From: Patescibacteria group bacterium
GTDB taxonomy: Bacteria; Patescibacteriota; Minisyncoccia; Moranbacterales; SCTJ01
Assembly (NCBI GenBank): GCA_004297805.1
Contig: SCTJ01000005.1
Coordinates: forward strand, 1 to 32,579
Direction of reading: 5' to 3'
Length of the DNA: 32,579 nucleotides
How positions within the stretch are numbered: the first letter of the stretch is position 1; each line of letters starts with the position of its first letter. The notes beneath the pieces were generated by a model, which was not told where the DNA came from, did no database searches, and worked only from the letters and a program-made list of their open reading frames with translations. Both the position numbers and the translations under genes were made by a program. Positions 1 through 6,927 of the stretch are shown here, piece by piece.

Positions 1-1430
1 ACTTTTCCTTCTTCCCCTTCAGCACAGCTCACAGTAATGGGCCGCTTATCTTTGACCACCTGCGTGGCATTGCCCGTGCCCACAATGCAGGGAATGCCCA
101 ACTCACGACTGACAATGGCTGCGTGCGAAGTTCGTCCACCGCTATTGGTCACGATGGCGCTAGCAATCTTCATAATCGGTTCCCAGTCTGGGTCCGTCAT
201 CTCCGTTACCAATACCTCGCCTTTTTTGAAGTCAGCTATTTTGGAAACATTTTTAATCACATTGGCTTTACCCTGCCCGATCTTGCCGCCAACCGCCGCC
301 CCTACCGCCAACACTTTGCCTTTTTCTTTTAGGGTATATTCCTCCAGCACATTCTTGTCGCGACGCGATTGCACTGTTTCCGGACGAGCTTGCACAATGA
401 ACAGTTCGTCGGTTTTACCATCTTTGGCCCACTCAATATCCATCGGCTTGCGGTAGTGATCTTCGATTTCACAGCCCCATTTCGCCAGTTGCAAAGCCTC
501 ATCGTCGGTCAAACAGAATCGCTCACGATCCTCATCTGGCACTAGCACATTCTGCGTCGAAGTGTTGCCACCCACGCTATAGATTAATTTGTGTTCCTTG
601 CTGCCGATCTTTTTGCCAATAATCGGCCGGCTGCCCAAACGCAACGTCGGTTTGAACACCACGAATTCATCCGGATTAACCTTCCCCTTCACAATATTCT
701 CGCCCAGTCCCCAGGAGCCGTTGATGACTACCGCATTTTGAAAGCCAGACTCAGTATCGATGGTGAACATTACGCCGCTGGAAGCCTCGTCGGAGCGTAC
801 CATCTTTTGCACGCCCACTGACAGCGCGATTTGCAATTGGCCAAAGCCCTTGTCTTGCCGATAAGAAATCGCACGATCGGTAAACAACGAAGAAAAACAT
901 TTTTTGATTGATTCCAATAACTGATATTCACCCGACACGTTCAGATAGGATTCTTGTTGTCCGGCAAAAGAAGCGTCTGCCAAATCCTCGGCTGTGGCAC
1001 TGGAGCGCACGGCCACGTCCACCCAGCCAGCCGGATGCGTTGTATGATTACGGTTTTTCTTGAGCGTCAGTCGCTTCTTTTTAGTATATTCGCCAGAAAG
1101 CGTCGAGTAGGCTTCGATAATCTCCGTGCGCAAATCCTCTGGAAACTCAGCCGAGAGTACGGCTTCGCGGACTTTATAGCCCCGCTCGGAAAGATTGTGC
1201 ATGTTCCCCGTGTCGAGTCCCTTGAGAATATTCTCAATCGTGACTCCCAGATTGTTAAACTGGATGAAATGCCAATAGGCATCGGCTGTCACCGAAAAAC
1301 CATTGGGAACATTAATGCCTTGACTGCGCAACTCTGAATACATCTCGCCCAGCGATGCATTTTTTCCACCCACTTTAGGAATGTCACCAATTTTCGTCTC
1401 CTCGAACCAAAGAATGTTTTTCTTGTGCAT
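1..1430 (-). CDS. ppsA: Phosphoenolpyruvate synthase, N-terminal part (runs off left edge)
   Basis: Catalyses ATP + pyruvate + water to PEP + AMP + phosphate, the gluconeogenic direction. About 476 codons are visible from ATG 1430; the family is near 790, so the C-terminal PEP/pyruvate-binding barrel lies outside the window. The N-terminal ATP-grasp-like domain starts with KVGGKNASLGEMY and carries VRSSATAEDLADASFAGQQE (roughly residues 135-155). The swivelling phosphohistidine domain has GGRTSHAAIVSRELGIPC with the catalytic His at about residue 436. The reading frame is open throughout. It has its own promoter just downstream of a terminator that ends the pyruvate kinase-SemiSWEET unit, so the two opposing PEP/pyruvate enzymes are adjacent but separately transcribed. 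Identification is secure. Confidence 0.96.
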   Translation of the reverse strand, partial: MHKKNILWFEETKIGDIPKVGGKNASLGEMYSELRSQGINVPNGFSVTADAYWHFIQFNNLGVTIENILKGLDTGNMHNLSERGYKVREAVLSAEFPEDLRTEIIEAYSTLSGEYTKKKRLTLKKNRNHTTHPAGWVDVAVRSSATAEDLADASFAGQQESYLNVSGEYQLLESIKKCFSSLFTDRAISYRQDKGFGQLQIALSVGVQKMVRSDEASSGVMFTIDTESGFQNAVVINGSWGLGENIVKGKVNPDEFVVFKPTLRLGSRPIIGKKIGSKEHKLIYSVGGNTSTQNVLVPDEDRERFCLTDDEALQLAKWGCEIEDHYRKPMDIEWAKDGKTDELFIVQARPETVQSRRDKNVLEEYTLKEKGKVLAVGAAVGGKIGQGKANVIKNVSKIADFKKGEVLVTEMTDPDWEPIMKIASAIVTNSGGRTSHAAIVSRELGIPCIVGTGNATQVVKDKRPITVSCAEGEEGK

Positions 1431-1463
1431 ATCTATTTTAGTTTTAATTTTTGATGCTTGTAT

Positions 1464-1492
1464 ATTATACCAGGATTGAAAACATTTACCAA
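1464..1492 (-). promoter_or_regulatory. Promoter of ppsA
   Basis: Read on the minus strand: -35 TTGGTA, 17-nt spacer, and a perfect TATAAT preceded by TGG (extended -10). It lies 34-62 nt upstream of the ppsA ATG and directly after the preceding terminator. Confidence 0.7.
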
Positions 1493-1494
1493 AC

Positions 1495-1518
1495 AAAAAA
1501 CACCCACAAATTTGGGTG
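1495..1518 (-). terminator. Rho-independent terminator after the SemiSWEET gene
   Basis: On the minus strand CACCCA-AATTTG-TGGGTG is followed by TTTTTTG. It closes the pyk-SemiSWEET unit, 20 nt past the stop codon. Confidence 0.75.
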
Positions 1519-1538
1519 AGCAGCTAACAGGGAAGTTT

Positions 1539-1823
1539 CTACTTGTTCCCTCTGTAGATGTATATTTGCAAGAGAATAGCGCCGGTAGTAATAATGCCCA
1601 GACCCTGCCCCACAATCACCACTGTATCGTGAATCAAAATTCCATGGAGTGTCCAGGAAGTATAGGCCAAAAAAGAAAGCAAGATAAAGGCTGTTGAAAG
1701 TCCTTTAGTTGATTTGTCTCGATAATTCTTGCGAATTTGATCGGGAAATCCAATAACTTTAACAAGGATACCTAGCGTTACAGTAGTAATTCCAACTGCC
1801 GCAGCAAGAGTTAATGTGCCCAT
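1539..1823 (-). CDS. SemiSWEET family sugar transporter (PQ-loop/MtN3)
   Basis: 94-residue membrane protein of three predicted transmembrane helices, the size of bacterial SemiSWEETs, which dimerise to form a sugar channel. Helix 1 (residues about 3-25) runs into FPDQIRKNYRDKSTKGLS, which matches the family signature (proline plus KSTKGLS) although the usual PQ is PDQ here. Helix 2 (about 43-60) contains the W and H of YTSWTLHGILI, and helix 3 (about 65-88) is VVIVGQGLGIITTGAILLQI. It starts 14 nt after pyruvate kinase and is followed by a terminator, so the two are co-transcribed; coupling of sugar movement to lower glycolysis is a reasonable inference. The substrate cannot be read from sequence. 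Confidence 0.88.
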   Translation of the reverse strand: MGTLTLAAAVGITTVTLGILVKVIGFPDQIRKNYRDKSTKGLSTAFILLSFLAYTSWTLHGILIHDTVVIVGQGLGIITTGAILLQIYIYRGNK

Positions 1824-1837
1824 AAACTTAAAAAATA

Positions 1838-3268
1838 CTATGCGATCTCTTCAACTTTGACCAAGCTCATGTGTTCCTTTTTCACATGCGGTCGCCCAGC
1901 CACGACGATCACTTTGTCGCCGCGCCTCAAGGCTTTTTTGGACTTCAGAAGATTCATGGCCTTGCCAATGAGTTCGTCCATAGTTTTGCATTCTGGCAGC
2001 AAATAGCTTTCCACGCCCCGCACCAGGGCCATCTGATTTTGAGTCTTGCGATTGTTGGTTACCACGAAGACGCTCTGATCCGCTCGATGCCGCGCAATCA
2101 TCCGCGCGGTGAAGCCGCTCACACTGGCCACAATAATGGCTTTGGCCTTGCTATCCTTGGCCAGTTCGTGGGCCGATTGAGCCACGGCTGCTGAAATCGA
2201 TGACTGCTTGTCTTCCAAAAAGCCGTGGGGCAAGTCATCAAAATTAGATTTTTCAGTTTTTTCAATTATCTCAGCCATGATACGAACCGCCTCGACTGGA
2301 TATTTTCCGCTGGCCGACTCTCCAGAAAGCATCACCGCATCCGTGTGGTCAATTACTGCGTTGGACACATCGCTCACTTCAGCTCGCGTCGGTCGTGGGT
2401 TACGAATCATGGAATCCATCATTTGTGTGGCCACAATGACCGGCTTGGCTGAGCGCAAACATTTGCTGATCAAATCCTTTTGAATCAGCGGCAATTCGGT
2501 CTGCGGCATTTCCACTCCCAAATCCCCGCGCGCCACCATGACCGCATCCGTTGCCTTGAGAATGCTAGCGAAGTTCTGGACTGCTTCGCGCCGTTCGATC
2601 TTAGCTACTACCTGAGCCACACTCTTCCCGGCTGAATAGCGATTAATGAGACGCTTGAGATCCTGGATTTCCTTAGCATTGCGCACGAAAGAGATGCCTA
2701 CATAGTCGACGTCGTGCTTAATAGCAAACTTCAAAACTTTTTTGTCCTGTTCGGTCAGCGCTCCCAGCTTGCCCGAGATCCCTGGAATATTCACGCCTTT
2801 GCGTGGCTTCACCGCGCCGCCATCCACCACTACACATTCCAGCGCCTTGCGAGCCTTCTTGACCACACGCAACTTCAACAGTCCGTCTTCAATCAGAATT
2901 TCGTTGCCCACATTAACGAGCGACACAATCTTTGGCAAGTCAATCAGAATCACTTTTTTACTTTGGCCGCTGCTCGGCGCTTTGCCCGACCCCTCCATAA
3001 CCAAGACCGTTTCCTTCGGACTAATTGAAATTTCTTCATCGTTAGCAATTCGAATGCGCGGCCCCTGCAAGTCCGCCAGGATGCCCACTGGCACATCCAT
3101 CTTTTTCTCTAGATCACGAATAATCTTAATAACCCGTTCATGCCAGGCAAAGTCGCCATGCGAAAAATTTAGCCGGGCGACATTCATACCGCTCTCAATC
3201 ATTTTTTTTATCGTTCCCTTCGTCTCAGAGACAAGTCCGAGTGTGGCCACAATTTTAGTTTTCTTCAT
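1838..3268 (-). CDS. pyk: Pyruvate kinase
   Basis: Converts PEP + ADP to pyruvate + ATP in lower glycolysis. The 476 residues match a normal type-I pyruvate kinase (about 470). Visible family blocks: KTKIVATLG at the start, NVARLNFSHGD (substrate/ADP region), the ARGDLGVEM metal/substrate loop, KPVIVATQMMDSM, and the signature RPTRAEVSDVSNAVIDHTDA followed by MLSGESASGKYP. The C-terminal domain carries AIIVASVSGFTARMIARHR and ends in a normal beta strand (KVIVVAGRP). There is no fused C-terminal phosphohistidine domain. It is the first gene of a two-gene unit with the SemiSWEET. No strong Shine-Dalgarno precedes ATG 3268; the upstream 100 nt hold a GC-rich palindrome. Confidence 0.97.
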   Translation of the reverse strand: MKKTKIVATLGLVSETKGTIKKMIESGMNVARLNFSHGDFAWHERVIKIIRDLEKKMDVPVGILADLQGPRIRIANDEEISISPKETVLVMEGSGKAPSSGQSKKVILIDLPKIVSLVNVGNEILIEDGLLKLRVVKKARKALECVVVDGGAVKPRKGVNIPGISGKLGALTEQDKKVLKFAIKHDVDYVGISFVRNAKEIQDLKRLINRYSAGKSVAQVVAKIERREAVQNFASILKATDAVMVARGDLGVEMPQTELPLIQKDLISKCLRSAKPVIVATQMMDSMIRNPRPTRAEVSDVSNAVIDHTDAVMLSGESASGKYPVEAVRIMAEIIEKTEKSNFDDLPHGFLEDKQSSISAAVAQSAHELAKDSKAKAIIVASVSGFTARMIARHRADQSVFVVTNNRKTQNQMALVRGVESYLLPECKTMDELIGKAMNLLKSKKALRRGDKVIVVAGRPHVKKEHMSLVKVEEIA

Positions 3269-3280
3269 GATATCTACGAA

Positions 3281-3323
3281 TTATCCCGCTTTAGCAGGAC
3301 CCCGCCGAGGCGGTGGCGAATAA
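3281..3323. repeat. Short nested palindromic repeat upstream of pyk
   Basis: Inner inverted repeat ACCCCGCC-GA-GGCGGT inside an outer pair TTATCCCGC / GCGAATAA. It is GC-rich in an AT-rich intergenic gap between the DUF4870-like gene's terminator and the pyk start. It resembles the REP-like palindromes at 25038-25067 and 27603-27632 in style, not in exact sequence. Confidence 0.55.
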
Positions 3324-3363
3324 CTACGCATATACGAACGATCATCTTTCGGTAGTTTAATTT

Positions 3364-3401
3364 AAAAAACAAAAACAGGCAAATCATCGATTCGCCCGTT
3401 T
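3364..3401 (-). terminator. Rho-independent terminator after the DUF4870-like gene
   Basis: On the minus strand a 13-bp stem (AAACGGGCGAATC / GATTTGCCTGTTT, two G-T wobbles) with a 3-nt loop is followed by TTGTTTTTT. Confidence 0.8.
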
Positions 3402-3423
3402 CTGTGAAATATTTCGACTTTGA

Positions 3424-3798
3424 CTATTTGATGAGCGTGAACCCACCAATGACCGGCAAAGGCTTCATCTCTCCGTTAGCCGCGTTGATCACACCCATAA
3501 CGATCAAGACTAGATCGGCAATCCACACTAGCATCGGAACGAAGAAAAGCATACCGAACGACACGGCCACCAACACCATTGAGGCAATGTAAGCTCCGGC
3601 TCCGAAAAGCAAGAGGTTCAATTGCTGATTAGCATGGAACTTGGCAAAGGGACTCTTTTTCCCGTCCTCAGTTACGAGCGGCACGAAAAAAAGGATTTGC
3701 ACAATGTAGCCCACAATCGCCATCGCTTTATTCTTCTCAACGTCGGCTGGGTCAGCCTTAGCAACTGTTGGTTGTTCAATTTTTTGTTCTTCTGTCAT
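3424..3798 (-). CDS. DUF4870/Tic20-like small membrane protein
   Basis: 124 residues. A charged cytoplasmic N-terminus (about 1-22) is followed by KAMAIVGYIVQILFFVPLV (helix 1), then FAKFHANQQLNLLLFGAGAY, the FHAxQ-type signature of DUF4870 proteins leading into helix 2. A third hydrophobic segment is MLFFVPMLVWIADLVLIVMGV, and the tail is NGEMKPLPVIGGFTLIK. Members are found in many bacteria; their function is not established and I do not assign one. The start at 3798 is supported by AAAGGAGGTG, one of the two strongest ribosome binding sites in the window, so translation is probably high. It is monocistronic, with its own terminator. Confidence 0.8.
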   Translation of the reverse strand: MTEEQKIEQPTVAKADPADVEKNKAMAIVGYIVQILFFVPLVTEDGKKSPFAKFHANQQLNLLLFGAGAYIASMVLVAVSFGMLFFVPMLVWIADLVLIVMGVINAANGEMKPLPVIGGFTLIK

Positions 3799-3868
3799 AC
3801 TGACACCTCCTTTCTGTTGACTGATATATGTCTATTCCAATCTTACCAGTTCCTGCTGAAAACACAAC

Positions 3869-4567
3869 CTATCTTTTTTCGGCGATTACCCACAAATTTC
3901 CTTGCTCAGTTTTTCCCGAACGACCTATGCGGAGCCCACCGGCTTGAAAAAAACGACGCAGTTCCCCCAGAGAAAAGGCATGATGAAAGCGATCAAATTG
4001 GCAGCGCTGATTATCCCGAAAGGCAATGAAACAATCCTTCCAATCTAACTGGCTTCGCCTAAATATTTTTCTCACCCAATTATTAATAAGCAACGGAACA
4101 TATTTTGGCTGCCACAAATTCCAAACAGTTGCCACCAAGGCACCGCCCGGCTTCAGGACTCGCTGCAGTTCTTGCACAGCTCGTGTCCTCGCCTCTCGGC
4201 CAGGCAGATGATGAAAAACCGCCACCGCGTACACGACATTGAAATAATTATCAGGGAATGGTAGAGTTTCCAAACCAGCTATCTTTTGAAACTGAACTCC
4301 CGGCTTAACATATTTAGCCTTCGCAACCTCAATTAACTTTTGCGAAACATCAACCCCAAAATACTCCGGTTGTTTGTCGCCAATCAATTCCAACAGCCGA
4401 CCATTCCCACAGCCAAAATCCAGCACTCGATCACCGTCTTTGACATAATCCCCGATAAACTCCAGTCCACGCCAAAAGTGTTTCCGAGTCGCCGAAAACT
4501 TGTCTGAAACCAAATCATAACCATTTTCGACATCCGAGATAATTTGTTTTGCCACCTGTTTGTCCAT
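3869..4567 (-). CDS. Trm9/ALKBH8-like SAM-dependent tRNA methyltransferase
   Basis: 232-residue class I methyltransferase. Motif I is VLDFGCGNG (residues 48-56), the acidic strand-2 residue sits in FGVDVSQ (70-76), and the post-I region ends in VFHHLPGREAR (118-127). Beyond the generic fold it follows the Trm9/ALKBH8 pattern from end to end: YDLVSDKFSATR (17-28) matches the yeast Trm9 start YDEIAPHFSQTR, RFHHAFSLGEL (193-203) matches its YYHLYREGEL, and the last residues NLWVIAEKR match NWWVVAQKR. Trm9 methylates 5-carboxymethyluridine at tRNA position 34. The gene is divergent from elp3 and shares its start tetranucleotide, which strongly supports that role. No Trm112-like partner is visible here. 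A generic type-11 methyltransferase remains the fallback call. Confidence 0.82.
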   Translation of the reverse strand: MDKQVAKQIISDVENGYDLVSDKFSATRKHFWRGLEFIGDYVKDGDRVLDFGCGNGRLLELIGDKQPEYFGVDVSQKLIEVAKAKYVKPGVQFQKIAGLETLPFPDNYFNVVYAVAVFHHLPGREARTRAVQELQRVLKPGGALVATVWNLWQPKYVPLLINNWVRKIFRRSQLDWKDCFIAFRDNQRCQFDRFHHAFSLGELRRFFQAGGLRIGRSGKTEQGNLWVIAEKR

Positions 4568-6158
4568 GCACTCAGCTTACGACAATTTCATCCGCGCCGC
4601 AATTCGCCATCTACCTGACACCCAGGCCGACTTTTTACACCTGAAAAAACAGCTCTCTGCTAAATTCAAAATCCAGACCCCAACTAACGCCAACTTACGC
4701 GAACGTTACAACTATCTTTTGGCTCAGAAAAAAATCAGGCGTAGTCCGAAACTGGAAAAATTGCTCCTTAGTCGAAGAGTGCGAACCGAGTCGGGCGTGG
4801 CCGTGGTGGCCGTCCTCACCAAGTCCTATCCCTGCCCAGGCCAATGCCTCTATTGCCCGACCGAGAAGGAGATGCCTAAAAGCTATCTTTCCAATGAGCC
4901 AGCGGTCATGCGAGCTATTAGCGCTAAGTTCAATCCCTACGCCCAAGTTCAGAGCCGTCTGCGCTCCTTGGAGCTTAATGGGCACCAAACCGACAAAGTA
5001 GAACTGATTGTCATGGGCGGAACGTTTTCGGCGTTACCCAAGGCTTATCAGCAAAAATTTGTAGCCGAGTGTTTTCGAGCGTGTAATGATTACCCGAAAC
5101 GTATAACTTGTAACGCAAAACGCATAGTGTCAGATAATTTGTCCGGGGAGCAGAAACGGAATGAGAAAGCGAAGCATCGGATTATTGGCCTAACCCTAGA
5201 AACTCGACCTGATTATATAGATGAAAAGGAAATTGTTAACTTTCGCGCCCTGGGCTGCACACGAGTGGAACTGGGCGTACAAAGTATTTTTGACGACGTA
5301 CTCAGAAAGAACAAGCGCGGACATGCGGTGAGCGAAACCATCCGAGCAACAAAATTGCTAAAGGACGCGGGCTTCAAGATCAATTATCACATCATGCCTG
5401 GTTTACCAGGGTCAAGCATAAAGAAAGATTACAAAATGTTTCAGGAGCTATTTTCGAGTCAGAATTTTCAGCCGGACATGCTCAAGATTTATCCGACAGT
5501 TGTCCTGAAAAACAGCGCTCTATATTCTTTGTGGAAGAGAGGCGAATATAAACCATTAACCGATCACCAATTCAAGAAGTTCATTGTCAAAGTGAAAAAC
5601 GAGATCATTCCTCCCTACGTCCGCATCCAACGACTCATTCGCGATGTGCCAGCCGCGTCCATCATCGCCGGACCGATTGTTTCAAACCTGCGTCAACTGA
5701 TTGCCACCGAATCCAAATGTCAGTGCATCCGTTGCCGAGAGGTGGGTGCTGATTTCAGAATAGACGAGCAAATTGTCCTAGACAGAACTGAATATGCCAC
5801 TCTGGGAGGCAGAGAGATCTTCCTGCAATACGTATCGCCCGACAAACACAAGCTTTTTGCTTTGCTGCGATTACGTCTCCCTGATAGCAGTCCACTGTCC
5901 CATTTTATTCCCGCCCTCCGAGGCGCCGCCCTGATTCGCGAAGTGCACACCTACGGGAAGATGACCGCTATCGATACCAAAGACAAAAAAAATCCCCAAC
6001 ATATTGGTCTTGGAAAAAAGTTAATGCTGGAAGCCGAAAAAATTGCCCGAGAATATGGTTTCCAGAAAATTGTAGTAATATCTGGGATAGGTGTGCGTGG
6101 TTATTACCGAAAGCTGGGATATAAATTGCAAGATACTTATATGGCGAAGGGTTTATAA
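4566..6158 (+). CDS. elp3: Elp3 family tRNA uridine(34) acetyltransferase (radical SAM + GNAT)
   Basis: About 530 residues. In Elp3 the radical SAM domain generates a radical on acetyl-CoA-derived acetyl to build 5-carboxymethyluridine at the tRNA wobble position. Counting from an upstream in-frame TTG at 4560, the cluster cysteines are C92, C96 and C99 in PCPGQCLYC. Further blocks typical of the family are VELIVMGGTFSALP, LTLETRPDYI, CTRVELGVQS, FKINYHIMPGLPG, and DMLKIYPTVVLKNSALY. The C-terminal GNAT domain ends HIGLGKKLMLEAEKIAREYG ... VRGYYRKLGYKLQDTYMAK, as in archaeal and eukaryotic Elp3. Either TTG 4560 or ATG 4566 could start it; ATG 4566 is preferred but neither has a Shine-Dalgarno. 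No other Elongator subunits are nearby, as expected for a stand-alone prokaryotic Elp3. Confidence 0.95.
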   Translation: MHSAYDNFIRAAIRHLPDTQADFLHLKKQLSAKFKIQTPTNANLRERYNYLLAQKKIRRSPKLEKLLLSRRVRTESGVAVVAVLTKSYPCPGQCLYCPTEKEMPKSYLSNEPAVMRAISAKFNPYAQVQSRLRSLELNGHQTDKVELIVMGGTFSALPKAYQQKFVAECFRACNDYPKRITCNAKRIVSDNLSGEQKRNEKAKHRIIGLTLETRPDYIDEKEIVNFRALGCTRVELGVQSIFDDVLRKNKRGHAVSETIRATKLLKDAGFKINYHIMPGLPGSSIKKDYKMFQELFSSQNFQPDMLKIYPTVVLKNSALYSLWKRGEYKPLTDHQFKKFIVKVKNEIIPPYVRIQRLIRDVPAASIIAGPIVSNLRQLIATESKCQCIRCREVGADFRIDEQIVLDRTEYATLGGREIFLQYVSPDKHKLFALLRLRLPDSSPLSHFIPALRGAALIREVHTYGKMTAIDTKDKKNPQHIGLGKKLMLEAEKIAREYGFQKIVVISGIGVRGYYRKLGYKLQDTYMAKGL

Positions 6159-6163
6159 TTTCC

Positions 6164-6191
6164 TGTCATTGCGAGCGTAGCGAAGCAATCT
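6164..6191 (+). repeat. Left inverted repeat flanking the GIY-YIG gene
   Basis: Starts TGTCATTGCGAGCGTAGCGA and ends AGCAATCT; it contains its own ATTGC/GCAAT arms. It lies 5 nt after the elp3 stop and 8 nt before the GIY-YIG start. The inverted partner is at 6487-6521. Confidence 0.85.
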
Positions 6192-6199
6192 AGGATGCT

Positions 6200-6481
6200 A
6201 TGTCAAAACAATATTGGGTGTATATATTGACCAACAGAACTAACTCCGTATTATACACCGGCATAACCGGCAATCTATCGAGAAGGATGGAAGAACATAA
6301 GAGCGGAAAAATCAGAGGATTCACTAGCAGGTATAACGTGTTCCGATTAGTTTTCGCCCAAGCATTCGACAACGTCAACTACGCTATTTTGGCCGAGAAA
6401 AAAATCAAAGGTGGCTCTAGACAAAAGAAGATTGAACTAATAAAAAGTATTAATCCAGAATTTAAAGAATTAATATATTGA
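6200..6481 (+). CDS. GIY-YIG domain endonuclease-like protein (UPF0213/COG2827 type)
   Basis: 93-residue single-domain protein. WVYILTN is the GIY-like strand, and VLYTGITGNLSRRMEEHKSG is the YIG-like strand followed by the conserved Arg and the EHK helix. GFTSRYNVFRLVFAQAF then leads to the metal-binding-type Glu region (AILAEKKIKGGSRQKKIELI). The C-terminus is NPEFKELIY, typical of this family. Some members cleave DNA; the biological role is not settled. The gene is tightly framed by two inverted copies of a palindromic repeat, leaving only 8 nt on the 5' side and none on the 3' side (right hairpin begins at 6482), so gene and repeats behave as a single cassette of about 360 bp between elp3 and the Nudix gene. 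A weak AGGA precedes the start. Confidence 0.9.
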   Translation: MSKQYWVYILTNRTNSVLYTGITGNLSRRMEEHKSGKIRGFTSRYNVFRLVFAQAFDNVNYAILAEKKIKGGSRQKKIELIKSINPEFKELIY

Positions 6482-6521
6482 ATTGCGAGATTGCCGCGTC
6501 GCTACGCTCCTCGCAATGACA
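6482..6521 (-). repeat. Right inverted repeat flanking the GIY-YIG gene
   Basis: On the minus strand 6521-6487 begins TGTCATTGCGAG, then GAG, then CGTAGCGA, and ends GGCAATCTC: the left repeat with small insertions. On the plus strand ATTGCGAG (6482-6489) and CTCGCAAT (6510-6517) also form a hairpin directly behind the GIY-YIG stop codon. Confidence 0.85.
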
Positions 6522-6531
6522 TGATTATCAT

Positions 6532-6927
6532 ATGTCTAAAATTATCATTGCTTCTGGACCAGTTATTGTTGAAGATAATAAAGTGCTCCTCGATCAACAC
6601 GGAGACACGACTTTTTGGAAGTTTTGCGGTGGACGAACGGAAAATTTGGAATCCAGTTTGATTGATGTTGCCAAAAATAAAGCCAATGAAGAATTGGGCA
6701 TCGAATTGGAAATCACCAACCCTGAGCCATTCATAACCTACACCGTCAAAGAAACGCCCGAGGGGCCACTCGATGTCATTCTGGTTCACTTTCTGGCCAA
6801 AAGAATTGGTGAGGTTAAGCCCGGACCGGAGATCCGCGAATGGGCCTGGCTCGACATACAGAATCTACCGGACAACTTAGCGCCCAATATTATTCCAGTT
6901 CTAAAGCACTTTGGCTTTATACAATAA
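6532..6927 (+). CDS. Nudix-fold protein with a degenerate Nudix box
   Basis: 131 residues with the Nudix layout: beta-rich N-terminus (KIIIASGPVIVEDNKVLLDQHGD), then FWKFCGGRTENLESS and KNKANEELGIEL as the box, and a late acidic/aromatic strand EIREWAWLDIQNLP. Nudix enzymes hydrolyse nucleoside diphosphates linked to another group. The canonical box is GX5EX7REUXEEXGU. Here the final EE-L-G-I is present, but the RE positions read NK and the spacing is one residue longer, so metal binding may be altered or the protein may be a non-catalytic relative. The 3' end overlaps the convergent dxs gene by 11 nt. No clear ribosome binding site. Substrate unknown. Confidence 0.82.
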   Translation: MSKIIIASGPVIVEDNKVLLDQHGDTTFWKFCGGRTENLESSLIDVAKNKANEELGIELEITNPEPFITYTVKETPEGPLDVILVHFLAKRIGEVKPGPEIREWAWLDIQNLPDNLAPNIIPVLKHFGFIQ

